From positions 1,240,001 through 1,304,000 of the forward strand of contig CAWJNF010000008.1 in NCBI GenBank assembly GCA_963844235.1: 64,000 nucleotides of DNA. Direction: 5' to 3'. The translations under genes were made by a program, and so were the position numbers. The stretch comes from CAWJNF01 sp963844235. GTDB lineage: Bacteria; Actinomycetota; Thermoleophilia; Gaiellales; Gaiellaceae. The notes below the pieces were generated by a model that saw nothing but the letters and a program-made list of their open reading frames with translations, had not been told where the DNA came from and did not search any database. This document shows positions 17,158 through 25,347 of the stretch, piece after piece (positions within the stretch are counted from its first letter, which is position 1; each line of letters opens with the position of its first letter).

Positions 17158-17823
17158 ATGGACGTCGCCGAGCTCTGCGGCCGTTACCGGAAGCTCTACA
17201 TGCCAGCCGTCTGCGACGCCCTCTACGAGCTCGGCCTGCCGGAGCAGGTGCTCCCCACCTGGCTCCGCCCCCTCTTCCCGGAGCAGCGGGTCGCGGGCGT
17301 CGCGTTCACCGTGCTCGGCCGCGCCATCGACCCTCGGATCGGCTGGGAGGAGGGAATCGGCAGGATCACGTCCTACCTCGAGGTCTTCGAGCAGCTCGAG
17401 CCGGACTCGATCCTCGTGCACGTGAACGGCACGAGCCCCGTCGGGCACTTCGGGGAGCTCACCGCCAACTCCGCCCGCCAGAAGGGCTGCGTCGGCTGCA
17501 TCCTCGACGGCAACCTTCGCGACATCGAAGGCCTGCGCGAGATCGGCTTCCAGGTCTTCTACCGCGACCTCTCGCCGCTCAACGCGATCGGGCGCTGGGA
17601 GATGGTCGCCTCGCAGGAGCCCGTCACGATCGCCGACGTCACCGTCCACCCGGGCGACGTCGTGATCGCGGAGTTCGACGGTGTGCTCGTCGTGCCCGAG
17701 TCCGACGCCGAGCGCGTGCTCGTCAAGGCCGAGGAGATCGTCGCCGCCGAGACGCGCGTCCGCGCCGACATGCGCGCCGGCGTCTCGCCGCTCGAGGGCC
17801 TCCAGAAGCACGGCCATATCTAG
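17158..17823 (+). CDS. RraA / HMG-aldolase-family protein
   Basis: 221 residues. It shows the RraA-fold pattern: an N-terminal helix with MPAVCDALYELGLPEQV, AFTVLGRAID, VHVNGTSPVGHFGELTANSA and GCVGCILDGNLRDIEGL, where the DG-x3-RD signature binds the metal and 2-oxo acid in aldolase members. Family members act as 4-hydroxy-4-methyl-2-oxoglutarate aldolases or oxaloacetate decarboxylases, or as RNase E regulators in enterobacteria. Near E1 subunits and a lipoyl domain, an aldolase/decarboxylase role fits better. It leads an operon with the lipoyl protein and an MBL hydrolase, under a LacI-type operator. Confidence 0.82.
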   Translation: MDVAELCGRYRKLYMPAVCDALYELGLPEQVLPTWLRPLFPEQRVAGVAFTVLGRAIDPRIGWEEGIGRITSYLEVFEQLEPDSILVHVNGTSPVGHFGELTANSARQKGCVGCILDGNLRDIEGLREIGFQVFYRDLSPLNAIGRWEMVASQEPVTIADVTVHPGDVVIAEFDGVLVVPESDAERVLVKAEEIVAAETRVRADMRAGVSPLEGLQKHGHI

Positions 17824-17842
17824 AGGGAGGGGTGCCGAGCCG

Positions 17843-18073
17843 ATGGCGACGCCGATCGTGATTCCGCAGCTGGGGCTCGTCGAGGAAGTCGTCGTCCTCG
17901 AGTGGCTGAGGGCCGACGGCGACGAGGTGATCGCCGGGGAGATGATCGTGTCGCTCGAGACGGAGAAGACGCAGACGGAGATCGAGGCGCCGGCCAGCGG
18001 AACCCTGCGCATCGCAGTGGCGGCCGGGCCGGACGTCATTCCTGTCGATACCGTGCTGGGGGAGATCGAATGA
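17843..18073 (+). CDS. Free-standing lipoyl-domain protein
   Basis: 76 residues forming one biotinyl/lipoyl beta-barrel and nothing else. The modified lysine is Lys42 in SLETEKTQTEIEAPASG; the ETEK context indicates lipoylation rather than biotin, which prefers AMKM. In 2-oxoacid dehydrogenases this domain is normally fused to the E2 acyltransferase. Here it stands alone, close to E1 alpha and E1 beta but divergently transcribed. It could be a mobile acyl or methylene carrier for the E1 pair, with E2 and E3 supplied elsewhere. Its stop overlaps the next start as ATGA, so it is coupled to the MBL hydrolase. Confidence 0.88.
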   Translation: MATPIVIPQLGLVEEVVVLEWLRADGDEVIAGEMIVSLETEKTQTEIEAPASGTLRIAVAAGPDVIPVDTVLGEIE

Positions 18074-18822
18074 AGATCGCAGACCGCATCCATCTCGTCG
18101 GCTCGGGGATCATGGGAATCGACCTCACCGACGCCTACGACTGCCACGTCTTCCTGATCGACGGCGGCGACGAGCTCGCGGTCATCGACACCGGCGCCGG
18201 CATGGGAGCCGAGCGGATTCTCGCCAACGTCCAGGCGGAGGGGTTCGATCCGGCGCGCGTCCGCCAGATCGTGCTGACGCACGCTCACGTCGACCACGCG
18301 GGCGGAGTCGCCAAGCTGCGCGGACTTCTCGACAGCCCGGCCGTGCTCGCCTCGTCCGTCTGCGCCGACTGGGTCAGGACCGGCAACGAGGAGAAGGTCA
18401 GCCTCGACGTCGCCAAGAAGGCGGCCTTCTACCCCGCCGACTACGTCCTCGAGCCGTGCCCCGTCGACTCCGAGCTCGCCGACGGCGACTCGATCCGAGT
18501 CGGCGACCTGTCGTTGACCGTCATCGACACGCCCGGCCATGCGGACGGTCACGTCTCTTTGCTCCTCGAGCGCGACGGCGTTCGGACGCTGTTCTCGGCC
18601 GACGCGGTCTTCTACGGCGGCTACATCCTCCTCCAGAGCATCTGGGACTGCCGGCTCGACGCAACGATCCGCACGCTTCGCCGCCTCCGGGACTTGGACG
18701 TCACCGCGCTGATCCCGTCGCACCAGGGCTTCTCGCTGTCGGACGGGCAGCGCCACATCGAGCGCGCCAACGACGCGCTCGACAGGCTCCTGATCCCGAA
18801 TCAGCTCATCTCGGCCTGGTAG
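18070..18822 (+). CDS. Metallo-beta-lactamase-fold hydrolase, copy 1
   Basis: 250 residues. The metal motif THAHVDHAGG puts His71, His73, Asp75 and His76 in the standard HxHxDH order. A further His lies in DTPGHADGHVSL and Asp in LFSADAVFYGG. It is paralogous to the protein at 26422-27165, with matching openings (HLVG, DCH, IDGG, ID-G) and identical positions for the metal ligands. Family members cleave thioesters, lactones and glyoxalase-type substrates. Coupled to the lipoyl protein, it may hydrolyse a thioester intermediate; that is inference. It converges on the next gene with a 4-base gap. Confidence 0.88.
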   Translation: MKIADRIHLVGSGIMGIDLTDAYDCHVFLIDGGDELAVIDTGAGMGAERILANVQAEGFDPARVRQIVLTHAHVDHAGGVAKLRGLLDSPAVLASSVCADWVRTGNEEKVSLDVAKKAAFYPADYVLEPCPVDSELADGDSIRVGDLSLTVIDTPGHADGHVSLLLERDGVRTLFSADAVFYGGYILLQSIWDCRLDATIRTLRRLRDLDVTALIPSHQGFSLSDGQRHIERANDALDRLLIPNQLISAW

Positions 18823-18826
18823 CGCG

Positions 18827-19489
18827 TCAGCCGGAGGCCGCCCGCCTCTCGCCGAGGCCGCGGAGCTTCGCCTGCTCCTTCAACAGGCCGTGGATCTTGT
18901 CGACGAGGTTCGCGGCACGCTCGGCGACGAGGTCCGTCCCCCGCGCCTCGGTTCCGAACGTGACGCCGACCGTCCAGCCGATCGATGCCTTGCGGAGGGC
19001 CTCGGCGTCGCCGCTCAGCGGATCCTTCGCGCCACGCACGAACAGCTTCGGCAGGGCCTGGCCGCGAAGCGCCATCGGGTCGGCGCCGTCGAGCGGCCCG
19101 GCCGAGACGAGCACGAGCGAGTCCGCCAGGGCGAACAGCGGCTCCGGGAGCGCCCGCTCGACCGCCTGCAACGCCATCACGGCGCCGCGCCCGGCCGCAA
19201 CCACGCAGACGTGGCGGGCGCCGAGCCGGCGGGCGAGCGTCACCGCGAGGTCGACGTCGAGCTCGCCACGCTCCCCGGTCCAGTCGCCGTCCGAGCCGCC
19301 GTGCCCGCGCAGGTCGAGCGCGAGCACGGTCCAGCCCTTCCGAGCCAGGCCCGGGCGAATCTGCCGCCAGGCGTCGATGTCCTCGCCGACGTCGTGGACG
19401 AGACAGATCCAGACGTCACCTCCCCGGACGAGCTCGCCGCGGAGCGTGACGCCGTCAGCCGTCGTCGCCTGGACGGCCTCGGCCTTCAT
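18827..19489 (-). CDS. Alpha/beta-hydrolase-fold protein lacking the nucleophile serine
   Basis: 220 residues from ATG 19487-19489. The fold is clear from WICLVHDVGEDIDAW and LALDLRGHGGSDG. The nucleophile elbow, normally G-x-S-x-G, reads VVAAGRGAVMA, so the serine position (residue 100) is Gly. Carbon-oxygen hydrolysis by the usual mechanism is therefore unlikely. The C-terminal half is short, with VRGAKDPLSGDAEAL at the acid loop. It ends a long minus-strand run that begins with the ABC importer, and the frame-corrected end of the last ATPase gene overlaps its start. It may be a binding or scaffold protein. Confidence 0.72.
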   Translation of the reverse strand: MKAEAVQATTADGVTLRGELVRGGDVWICLVHDVGEDIDAWRQIRPGLARKGWTVLALDLRGHGGSDGDWTGERGELDVDLAVTLARRLGARHVCVVAAGRGAVMALQAVERALPEPLFALADSLVLVSAGPLDGADPMALRGQALPKLFVRGAKDPLSGDAEALRKASIGWTVGVTFGTEARGTDLVAERAANLVDKIHGLLKEQAKLRGLGERRAASG

Positions 19490-19494
19490 TTTCG

Positions 19495-20529
19495 CTATCC
19501 GCCGCGATGGGCTCGTAGTTGAAGCAGGCGACCCGGTGGCCCGCGTCGCCGGCGATGCCTTCGAGCGGCGGCACCTCCGAGCGGCAGTCGCTCGATCACG
19601 CGGAAGCAGCGGCTCGCGAAGCGACATGCCTCGGGCGGGTCGATCGCCGTCGGGACGTCGCCCTCGAGGACGATCCGCTTCGTGAACCGGCGCCTGGTCA
19701 GCGTGGGCACCGAAGAGAGGAGCGCCTGCGTGTAGGGGTGCAGCGGGTTGTCGAAGATCTCGGCGGCCGGTGCCGTCTCCACGATCTTGCCGAGGTACAT
19801 GACGGCGATCCGGTCGGCGACGTGCCGCACGACCGACATGTCGTGCGAGATGAAGAGGTACGTCAGGTTCAGACGCTCCTGCAGGTCGTGCAGCAGGTTC
19901 AGGATCCTGCTCTGCACCGATACGTCGAGGGCGCTGACGGGCTCGTCGGCGACGAGGAAAGCGGGGTCGACGGCGAGTGCTCGGGCAATCGAGATGCGCT
20001 GGCGCTGCCCGCCGGAGAACTCGTGGGGGAAGCGCTCGACGGCATCCGGTGACAGCTCGACGAGGTCGAGCAGCTCGAGCACGCGGTCCCGCCGCTCGGC
20101 CTTCGTGCTCCCGCTTGGCATGCCCTCGGAGACGATCGCCTCGACCTTCATCCGCGGATCGAGCGAGCCGTACGGATCCTGGAAGACGAGCTGGGCACTC
20201 CGGCGGAATCGCCTCAGCTCGGGCGCCTTCGCAGCGAGCACGTCCATGCCCTCATACGTCACGCTGCCCTCGCTTGCTGGGATGAGGCGCAGCACAAGCC
20301 GCGCGAGCGTGCTCTTGCCGCAGCCGGACTCGCCCACGAGCGCGAGCGTCTCGCCCTGCCGCACGTCGAGGTCGACCCCGTCCACCGCGGACAGCCAGCT
20401 CGTGGGGCGACCGAAGAAGTCGCGAGCGACCGGGAAGCGCTTGCCGAGCCCTCGGACCGTCAGGAGGGCGTCAGCGGATCCGGAGCTCGAAGGGCTTCGG
20501 GTTGTAGCACCGGAGCTCTCGGCGGTCAT
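19495..20529 (-). CDS. Oligopeptide-type ABC importer ATPase (OppF-like), C-terminal frameshift
   Basis: About 345 residues from ATG 20529. The Walker A motif is GESGCGKST, the signature FSGGQRQRISIARAL, Walker B FLVADEPVSALD and the H-loop FISHDMSV. The C-terminal oligo_HPY region starts with HPYTQALLSSVPTL and CRFASRC. Near 19587 the frame slips: reading on in the alternative frame gives CRSEVPPLEGIAGDAGH and ACFNYEP, the expected ending, and would move the stop to 19455, inside the start of the next gene. It overlaps the upstream ATPase gene by 59 bases. It energises import of peptides or similar solutes with OppD, OppB, OppC and the SBP. Confidence 0.88.
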   Translation of the reverse strand: MTAESSGATTRSPSSSGSADALLTVRGLGKRFPVARDFFGRPTSWLSAVDGVDLDVRQGETLALVGESGCGKSTLARLVLRLIPASEGSVTYEGMDVLAAKAPELRRFRRSAQLVFQDPYGSLDPRMKVEAIVSEGMPSGSTKAERRDRVLELLDLVELSPDAVERFPHEFSGGQRQRISIARALAVDPAFLVADEPVSALDVSVQSRILNLLHDLQERLNLTYLFISHDMSVVRHVADRIAVMYLGKIVETAPAAEIFDNPLHPYTQALLSSVPTLTRRRFTKRIVLEGDVPTAIDPPEACRFASRCFRVIERLPLGGAAARRHRRRRGPPGRLLQLRAHRGG

Positions 20530-21505
20530 CGAACCTCTCGAGGTCGGGGTGTTCCGCATCACAGCGCGGGATGCGGTTGGGACAGCGCGGCGAGAAGCGG
20601 CACGCGGCAGGCAGCGCGGTCAGGTCGGGGACACGGCCGACGATGACGGGCAGCCGCTCTCCCGCGTCGGTCAGATCGGGCATGCTGCGCATCAACCCCT
20701 GGGTGTAGGGATGGCGCGGGTCCTCGAAGATCGAGGCTACGGTGTCGGCCTCGACGATCTCCCCGGCGTACATGACTGCGACGCGGTCGGCGATCTCGTG
20801 GACGACTCCGAGGTTGTGCGTGATCAGGATCACGCTCATCCCGAGGTCGTCCCGCAGACCGGCGAGCAGGTCGAGGATCTGGGCCTGAATCGTGACGTCC
20901 AGGGCGGTCGTCGGCTCGTCGGCGACGAGCAGCCTGGGCTCCAGCAGAAGGGCCGTCGCGATCATCACCCGCTGGCGCATTCCGCCGGAGAACTGGTGAG
21001 GGTAATCGCCGAACCGCGCCGCCGCCCGCGGAATCCCGACGCGCTGGAGCATCTCGATCGCCCGCTCTTTCGCCTCCTTCTTCGTTCCCGCCCCGTGGGC
21101 GAGGACGGTCTCGGTCATCTGGCTGCCGATCGTGAACGAGGGATCGAGGCTCGTCATCGGCTCCTGAAAGACCATCGCCACGTCCTTGCCGCGAACGTTT
21201 CGCATCTCGCGCTCGCTCAGCCCGACCAGGTCGCGCCCATCGAGGAGCGCACTTCCGGACGTGATCGTCGCCGCCGCGGGCAGCAGCTGCATCAGGCTGA
21301 GCACGGTCATGGTCTTGCCGCAGCCGCTCTCGCCGACGAGGCCCATGATCTCGCCGCGCCTGACGGTGAACGACACGCCGTCCACAGCAGCGAACGAGCC
21401 GCGCCGGCGGCGGATCTCCGTCGTGAGCCCCTCGACGACGAGCAGATCCGACGCGGACGGGACGGCCACCGTCGAGGACATCCCGATTGGGTCGGTGCCG
21501 GCCAT
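20471..21505 (-). CDS. Oligopeptide-type ABC importer ATPase (OppD-like)
   Basis: 344 residues from ATG 21503-21505, overlapping the permease stop as ATGA. It has Walker A GESGCGKT, signature FSGGMRQRVMIATAL, Walker B LLVADEPTTALD and switch His in LITHNLGV. The oligo_HPY C-terminal extension includes HPYTQGLMRSMPDL and CRFSPRCPNRIPRC. The Cys-rich tail of this class can bind a metal cluster. It is the partner of the next ATPase gene. The five transporter genes run SBP, permease, permease, ATPase, ATPase, the standard Opp/Dpp order. Confidence 0.92.
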   Translation of the reverse strand: MAGTDPIGMSSTVAVPSASDLLVVEGLTTEIRRRRGSFAAVDGVSFTVRRGEIMGLVGESGCGKTMTVLSLMQLLPAAATITSGSALLDGRDLVGLSEREMRNVRGKDVAMVFQEPMTSLDPSFTIGSQMTETVLAHGAGTKKEAKERAIEMLQRVGIPRAAARFGDYPHQFSGGMRQRVMIATALLLEPRLLVADEPTTALDVTIQAQILDLLAGLRDDLGMSVILITHNLGVVHEIADRVAVMYAGEIVEADTVASIFEDPRHPYTQGLMRSMPDLTDAGERLPVIVGRVPDLTALPAACRFSPRCPNRIPRCDAEHPDLERFDDRRELRCYNPKPFELRIR

Positions 21506-22422
21506 CAGAACCGTCGCAGCCTCGGGTCGAAGACGTCTCGCAGGCCGTCGCCGAGCGAGTTGAGCCCGAGCACGATCAGGGCGATCATCGCGCCGGGGAC
21601 GACGGCGGCCCACGGCGAGATTGTCCAATAGTTGCGGCCCTCGGCGACCATCGCGCCGAGGCTCGGCGTCGGCGGCTGTGCGCCCAGGTTGATGAACGAG
21701 AAGCCTGCCTCCGCGACGACGGTCCAGGCCACGTAGTAGGAGGCCATGACGAGCACCGTCCCCATGACGTTCGGGACCATGTGGCGAAGCAGGATCCGCC
21801 ACTCCGGCACCCCGAGCATCCTGGCCGCCTCGACAAACTCTCGCTCCGACAGCGTCCTCACCTGGGCGCGCACGATCCGCGCGAAGCCGGCCCAGAGGAT
21901 CACCGCGACCGCGATCACGACGCCCTGGAGCCCCTTGCCGACCATCCCGGCCACGATTACCGCCACGAGCAGGAGCGGAAACCCCCAGGTCAGGTCGATC
22001 AGCCCGCTGATCGCAGTGTCGCGCCTGCCCCCGAAGTAGCCCGCGATAGACCCGAAGGCGAGGCCGATCGCGATCACGAGGAATGTCACCCCTACCCCGA
22101 TCAGGACCGCGATCCCGACCCCGCCGATCGCACGCCACATCAGGTCGCGCCCGTAGTGGTCGGTGCCCAGGGGATGCGAGCTGCTCGGGGGCTGGAGCGC
22201 CTCGGCGAGCCGCTGTTCCTCCCAGAGATGGTGCAGGCTCGGCGTGAGCAGGATGACCGCGCCGACGATCCCGACGAGCAGGAAGAAGATCGTCAGTACG
22301 AGGCCGACCAGCGCCATCTTGTTCGCCTTGAGGAGCGCGAACGCGTCGCGGAGACGTCCCTCGGCGCCTGCGGGGACGTTCTCGACCCCGGCAAGATCGA
22401 CGACTGGCTCGCTCGTCGCCAT
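21505..22422 (-). CDS. ABC importer permease (OppC/DppC-like)
   Basis: 305 residues with about six hydrophobic segments. The N-terminal cytoplasmic stretch is followed by MALVGLVLTIFFLLVGIVGA. The conserved loop SHPLGTDHYGRDLMWRAIGG is the OppC hallmark after the first membrane segment. The EAA coupling loop is EFVEAARMLGVPEWRILLRH, which docks on the ATPases. The start ATG (22420-22422) lies 8 bases after the end of the OppB-like gene, and the stop overlaps the OppD start. Confidence 0.92.
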   Translation of the reverse strand: MATSEPVVDLAGVENVPAGAEGRLRDAFALLKANKMALVGLVLTIFFLLVGIVGAVILLTPSLHHLWEEQRLAEALQPPSSSHPLGTDHYGRDLMWRAIGGVGIAVLIGVGVTFLVIAIGLAFGSIAGYFGGRRDTAISGLIDLTWGFPLLLVAVIVAGMVGKGLQGVVIAVAVILWAGFARIVRAQVRTLSEREFVEAARMLGVPEWRILLRHMVPNVMGTVLVMASYYVAWTVVAEAGFSFINLGAQPPTPSLGAMVAEGRNYWTISPWAAVVPGAMIALIVLGLNSLGDGLRDVFDPRLRRF

Positions 22423-22430
22423 GTCTTTAG

Positions 22431-23363
22431 CTAGTGGGCCCTCGCCCGGTCGCGGACGCGCGGGTCGATCAGCTGATGGGCAACGTCCGCGAGGAAGTTC
22501 GACATGATCACGATGGCCGTGAACAGCAGCGCCAGCGTCTGGGCAAGCGCGTAGTCCCGCTTCAGGATCGACTGGACGAACTGGAACCCGAGGCCCTCGT
22601 AGCGGAAGATCACCTCGACGATCAGCGTGTACCCGAGCACGAGCGGGATCGTGACGCCCGCGAGGGCGATGACGGGCACGAGCGCGTTGCGAAGGGCGTG
22701 GACCCACAGGATCCGCTTCCCGGCCAGGCCTTTCGCGTTCAGGGTGCGGACGTAGTCCTTCGAGAGCTCCTCGAGCGTCGACGACCGCATCAGGCGCATG
22801 TTCACGGCCATCGACTCCATCGCGAGCACGACGGCTGGGAGCGCGAGGTGGTCCAGTCCTCCGGGCCCCGCCGGCGGAAGCCAGCCGAGACTCACGGCGA
22901 AGAGCTGGATGAGAAGCACCGCCAGGAAGAAGTTGGGGATGCCCATGCCGAGGACGGCGATCAGGCGCGCGCCCTGGTCGAACGGCCGGTTGCGCCCCCA
23001 GGCCGCCAGGAGGCCTAACGGAATCGCAAGCACGTACACGATCACGAGCGCGGCGAGGCCGAGCTTCAGCGTCTGGATCCCGGCGTCCTTGATCAGGTCG
23101 GTGATCTTGGCGCCGTTTACGAGCGAGCTCCCGGGATCGCCGGTCACCACGTTCTTCATGAAGATGAAGTACTGGGCCGCAAGCGGCTCGTTCAACCCGA
23201 GCCGCTCCTTGACGTCGTTCACGAGCACCTCGGTGCCCGTGATGCTCACGATCGACCCGGTCACGTCCCCGGGCGCGACACGCAGCCCGTAGAAGATCAG
23301 CAAGGACGCGATCAGGAGCAGGAGGAGCGCGTAGAGGAAGCGCTTGAGGATGAACGTGGCCAT
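22431..23363 (-). CDS. ABC importer permease (OppB/DppB-like)
   Basis: 310 residues, six predicted membrane segments. MATFILKRFLYALLLLLIAS is the typical N-terminal segment of DppB-type permeases. The periplasmic loop contains a proline- and glycine-rich section, and the EAA loop is KDYVRTLNAKGLAGKRILWV. It lies 54 bases after the SBP stop and 8 bases before the OppC-like gene. It forms the membrane channel with the OppC-like subunit. Confidence 0.92.
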   Translation of the reverse strand: MATFILKRFLYALLLLLIASLLIFYGLRVAPGDVTGSIVSITGTEVLVNDVKERLGLNEPLAAQYFIFMKNVVTGDPGSSLVNGAKITDLIKDAGIQTLKLGLAALVIVYVLAIPLGLLAAWGRNRPFDQGARLIAVLGMGIPNFFLAVLLIQLFAVSLGWLPPAGPGGLDHLALPAVVLAMESMAVNMRLMRSSTLEELSKDYVRTLNAKGLAGKRILWVHALRNALVPVIALAGVTIPLVLGYTLIVEVIFRYEGLGFQFVQSILKRDYALAQTLALLFTAIVIMSNFLADVAHQLIDPRVRDRARAH

Positions 23364-23417
23364 CGGCGCGCACGCTAGCGGGTGGCCGCCCGGCCACCCG
23401 CCAGCATGGAAGCGAGA

Positions 23418-25229
23418 TCAGGCCGCGATGTAGACGTCGTTGTAGAACGGGTACAGCATCGTCTCGAGCGGCGTGTAGCCCATGACGGTCGTCTGGTGCA
23501 CCCAGGTGTCGTTCCGGGTCAGGATCGGGATCTCGGGCAGCTGCTCGGCCCAGGCGAGCTGGAACTCCCGCGCGGCCTCCTCGAGCGTCGCTTCGTCCGG
23601 AGCCGTCTGCCACTTCGTGGCGGCCGCGGCGATGTCGGGCAGGTCGCCGTTGAAGGCCGTGCTCGGGAATGCCTGGAAGAAGATGAGCAGGTCGACCGGC
23701 GACGACCACAGCCACTCGAAGCCCCACGCGTCGACCGAGAGCGCTTCCTCGGGCGCCGCTGCCGCGGCGACGATCCCGAAGTACTCCGCCGCGTCGGGGA
23801 CGTTGAGCTGCATGTCGACGCCGACCTCGGCCAGCATCGGCACGATCGCCTGATCGACCGCCGCCGTCGTCGGCTGGTAGTTGTCGTTGCTCGTGAGCGT
23901 GAACGAGAGCTTCTGCCCGTCCTTCTCGCGGATGCCGTCGGAGCCCTCGACCCAGCCCGCCTCGTCGAGAAGCGACGCAGCCATCTCGGGATCGAACTGG
24001 TTGAACTGCTCGACTCCCGGCTCGTACCACTTGAAGTTCGGCGCGATCGGCCCGTACGTCGCCACGGCCTGGCCGAAGAAGAGCGAGTCGGCGAGGGACT
24101 GGCGGTCGATCGCGTGCGAGATCGCCTGGCGGACGCGGACGTCGTCGAATCCTCTGTCCGTCTGCTGGGCGTTGAGGCCGATGAAGAAGTTCGACAGGCT
24201 CGGAAAGCTGACCGTGACGAGATCGCCGTTGGCCTGGAGCCGCTCGATGTCCTGTCCCGCCGGGTTCTTGACCACGTTGACGGTGCCGCCCTCGATCTCG
24301 TTGGCGCGCTGCCCCGCCTCGAGGATGGGAACCCACTTGACGGAGTCGAGGTAGGCGGGACCGGTGTTCGTGATGTACGGGACGTTCGTGCCGGGGTAGG
24401 CATCCCAGCGGTTCACCACGACCTCGGTGCCGGGCTGGAAGCTCGCCAGCGTGAACGGCCCCGACCCGTCCGCCTCGGTCGCGCCGTAGTCCTCGCCGAG
24501 CTCCGCGCGCTTCGCGAGGTTCTGGATCATCGCGTACTCGGTCGCGAGCGTCTCCGGAAACGCGGTGAAGGGCGCGCTCATGGTGCAGACCACCGTCGTC
24601 GCGTCGGGAGCCTGCACGTCGGAGACCGTGGGCCAGAAGATCGCGTTCTGTCCTGGTCCGCCGGCGTCGCCTGTGGCATCCCGGAACGCGTTGAAGTTGT
24701 CGGCGATCGCCTGCGCGTCGAGCGGCGCGCCGGACTGGAACGTCAGCCCCTCGCGGATCACGAACGTCCAGGTGAGCAGGTCCTCCGAGATCTCCCACGA
24801 ATCGACGAGCCCAGGCTGGTAGCCACCCTCCGCATCGCGGACGACCGTGAACTCGTACAGCGCCACGTAGGCCGGATCCGCCCAGTTGGACTGAACCGTG
24901 TCCATCCGCGTGAAGTCGCGGTCGTACCCCTCGACGAGCTGTCCGCCGGTTACCGGCTCGCCGGCCGGCTCCTCGGCCGGCGGCTCTTCGGCCGCGGCCG
25001 TGTCGGCCGGCGGCGTCTCGGCCGGGGGCTCCCCCTCCGCGGGCGGAGCGGCGGCCTCCTCGTCGTCTCCGCCACAGGCGGCGAGCAGCGCGCCCGCGAC
25101 CGAGACGGTGATGCCGAGGGCGGCCGAGCGCTTGAAGAAATCGCGCCGCGTGATCTGGCGCGCGGTGTAGTCGTCGACCAGCTGCTCGACCGAGTCATTC
25201 TCCGGTCCGGAATCGTCCCTATTCCTCAC
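23418..25229 (-). CDS. Tat-exported family 5 solute-binding lipoprotein
   Basis: 603 residues from GTG 25227-25229, with GAGGAGGGG as ribosome binding site. A twin-arginine signal TRRDFFKRSA (Arg28-Arg29) and a hydrophobic stretch lead to the lipobox LLAAC with Cys52. A low-complexity Pro/Ala/Glu/Thr linker follows to about residue 95. The mature SBP_bac_5 domain has WEISEDLLTWTFVIREGLTF, GSGPFTLASFQPGTEVV and VRQAISHAIDRQSLADSL. It should capture peptides, opines, sugars or similar solutes outside the membrane and hand them to the OppBC channel. A LacI-type operator lies 70 bases upstream of the start, directly after the regulator gene. Confidence 0.92.
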   Translation of the reverse strand: MRNRDDSGPENDSVEQLVDDYTARQITRRDFFKRSAALGITVSVAGALLAACGGDDEEAAAPPAEGEPPAETPPADTAAAEEPPAEEPAGEPVTGGQLVEGYDRDFTRMDTVQSNWADPAYVALYEFTVVRDAEGGYQPGLVDSWEISEDLLTWTFVIREGLTFQSGAPLDAQAIADNFNAFRDATGDAGGPGQNAIFWPTVSDVQAPDATTVVCTMSAPFTAFPETLATEYAMIQNLAKRAELGEDYGATEADGSGPFTLASFQPGTEVVVNRWDAYPGTNVPYITNTGPAYLDSVKWVPILEAGQRANEIEGGTVNVVKNPAGQDIERLQANGDLVTVSFPSLSNFFIGLNAQQTDRGFDDVRVRQAISHAIDRQSLADSLFFGQAVATYGPIAPNFKWYEPGVEQFNQFDPEMAASLLDEAGWVEGSDGIREKDGQKLSFTLTSNDNYQPTTAAVDQAIVPMLAEVGVDMQLNVPDAAEYFGIVAAAAAPEEALSVDAWGFEWLWSSPVDLLIFFQAFPSTAFNGDLPDIAAAATKWQTAPDEATLEEAAREFQLAWAEQLPEIPILTRNDTWVHQTTVMGYTPLETMLYPFYNDVYIAA

Positions 25230-25298
25230 CCCAACCCCTCCTCTTCGGTGTCGTGCTACGGCTCCGATCGTTTAGACGTCAGGGACGCCGAAATGGCT

Positions 25299-25314
25299 AG
25301 AGAATCGTTTTTCC
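25299..25314. promoter_or_regulatory. LacI-family operator upstream of the ABC importer
   Basis: AGAGAATCGTTTTTCC is identical to the 16-mer at 17131. It sits between the end of the LacI-family gene and the solute-binding-protein start, 70 bases before that start. Local regulation of the importer by the neighbouring LacI-family protein is the simplest reading. Confidence 0.72.
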
Positions 25315-25347
25315 GCGCGGCCCATCTTCCCGGATCCTCGGCGAATG

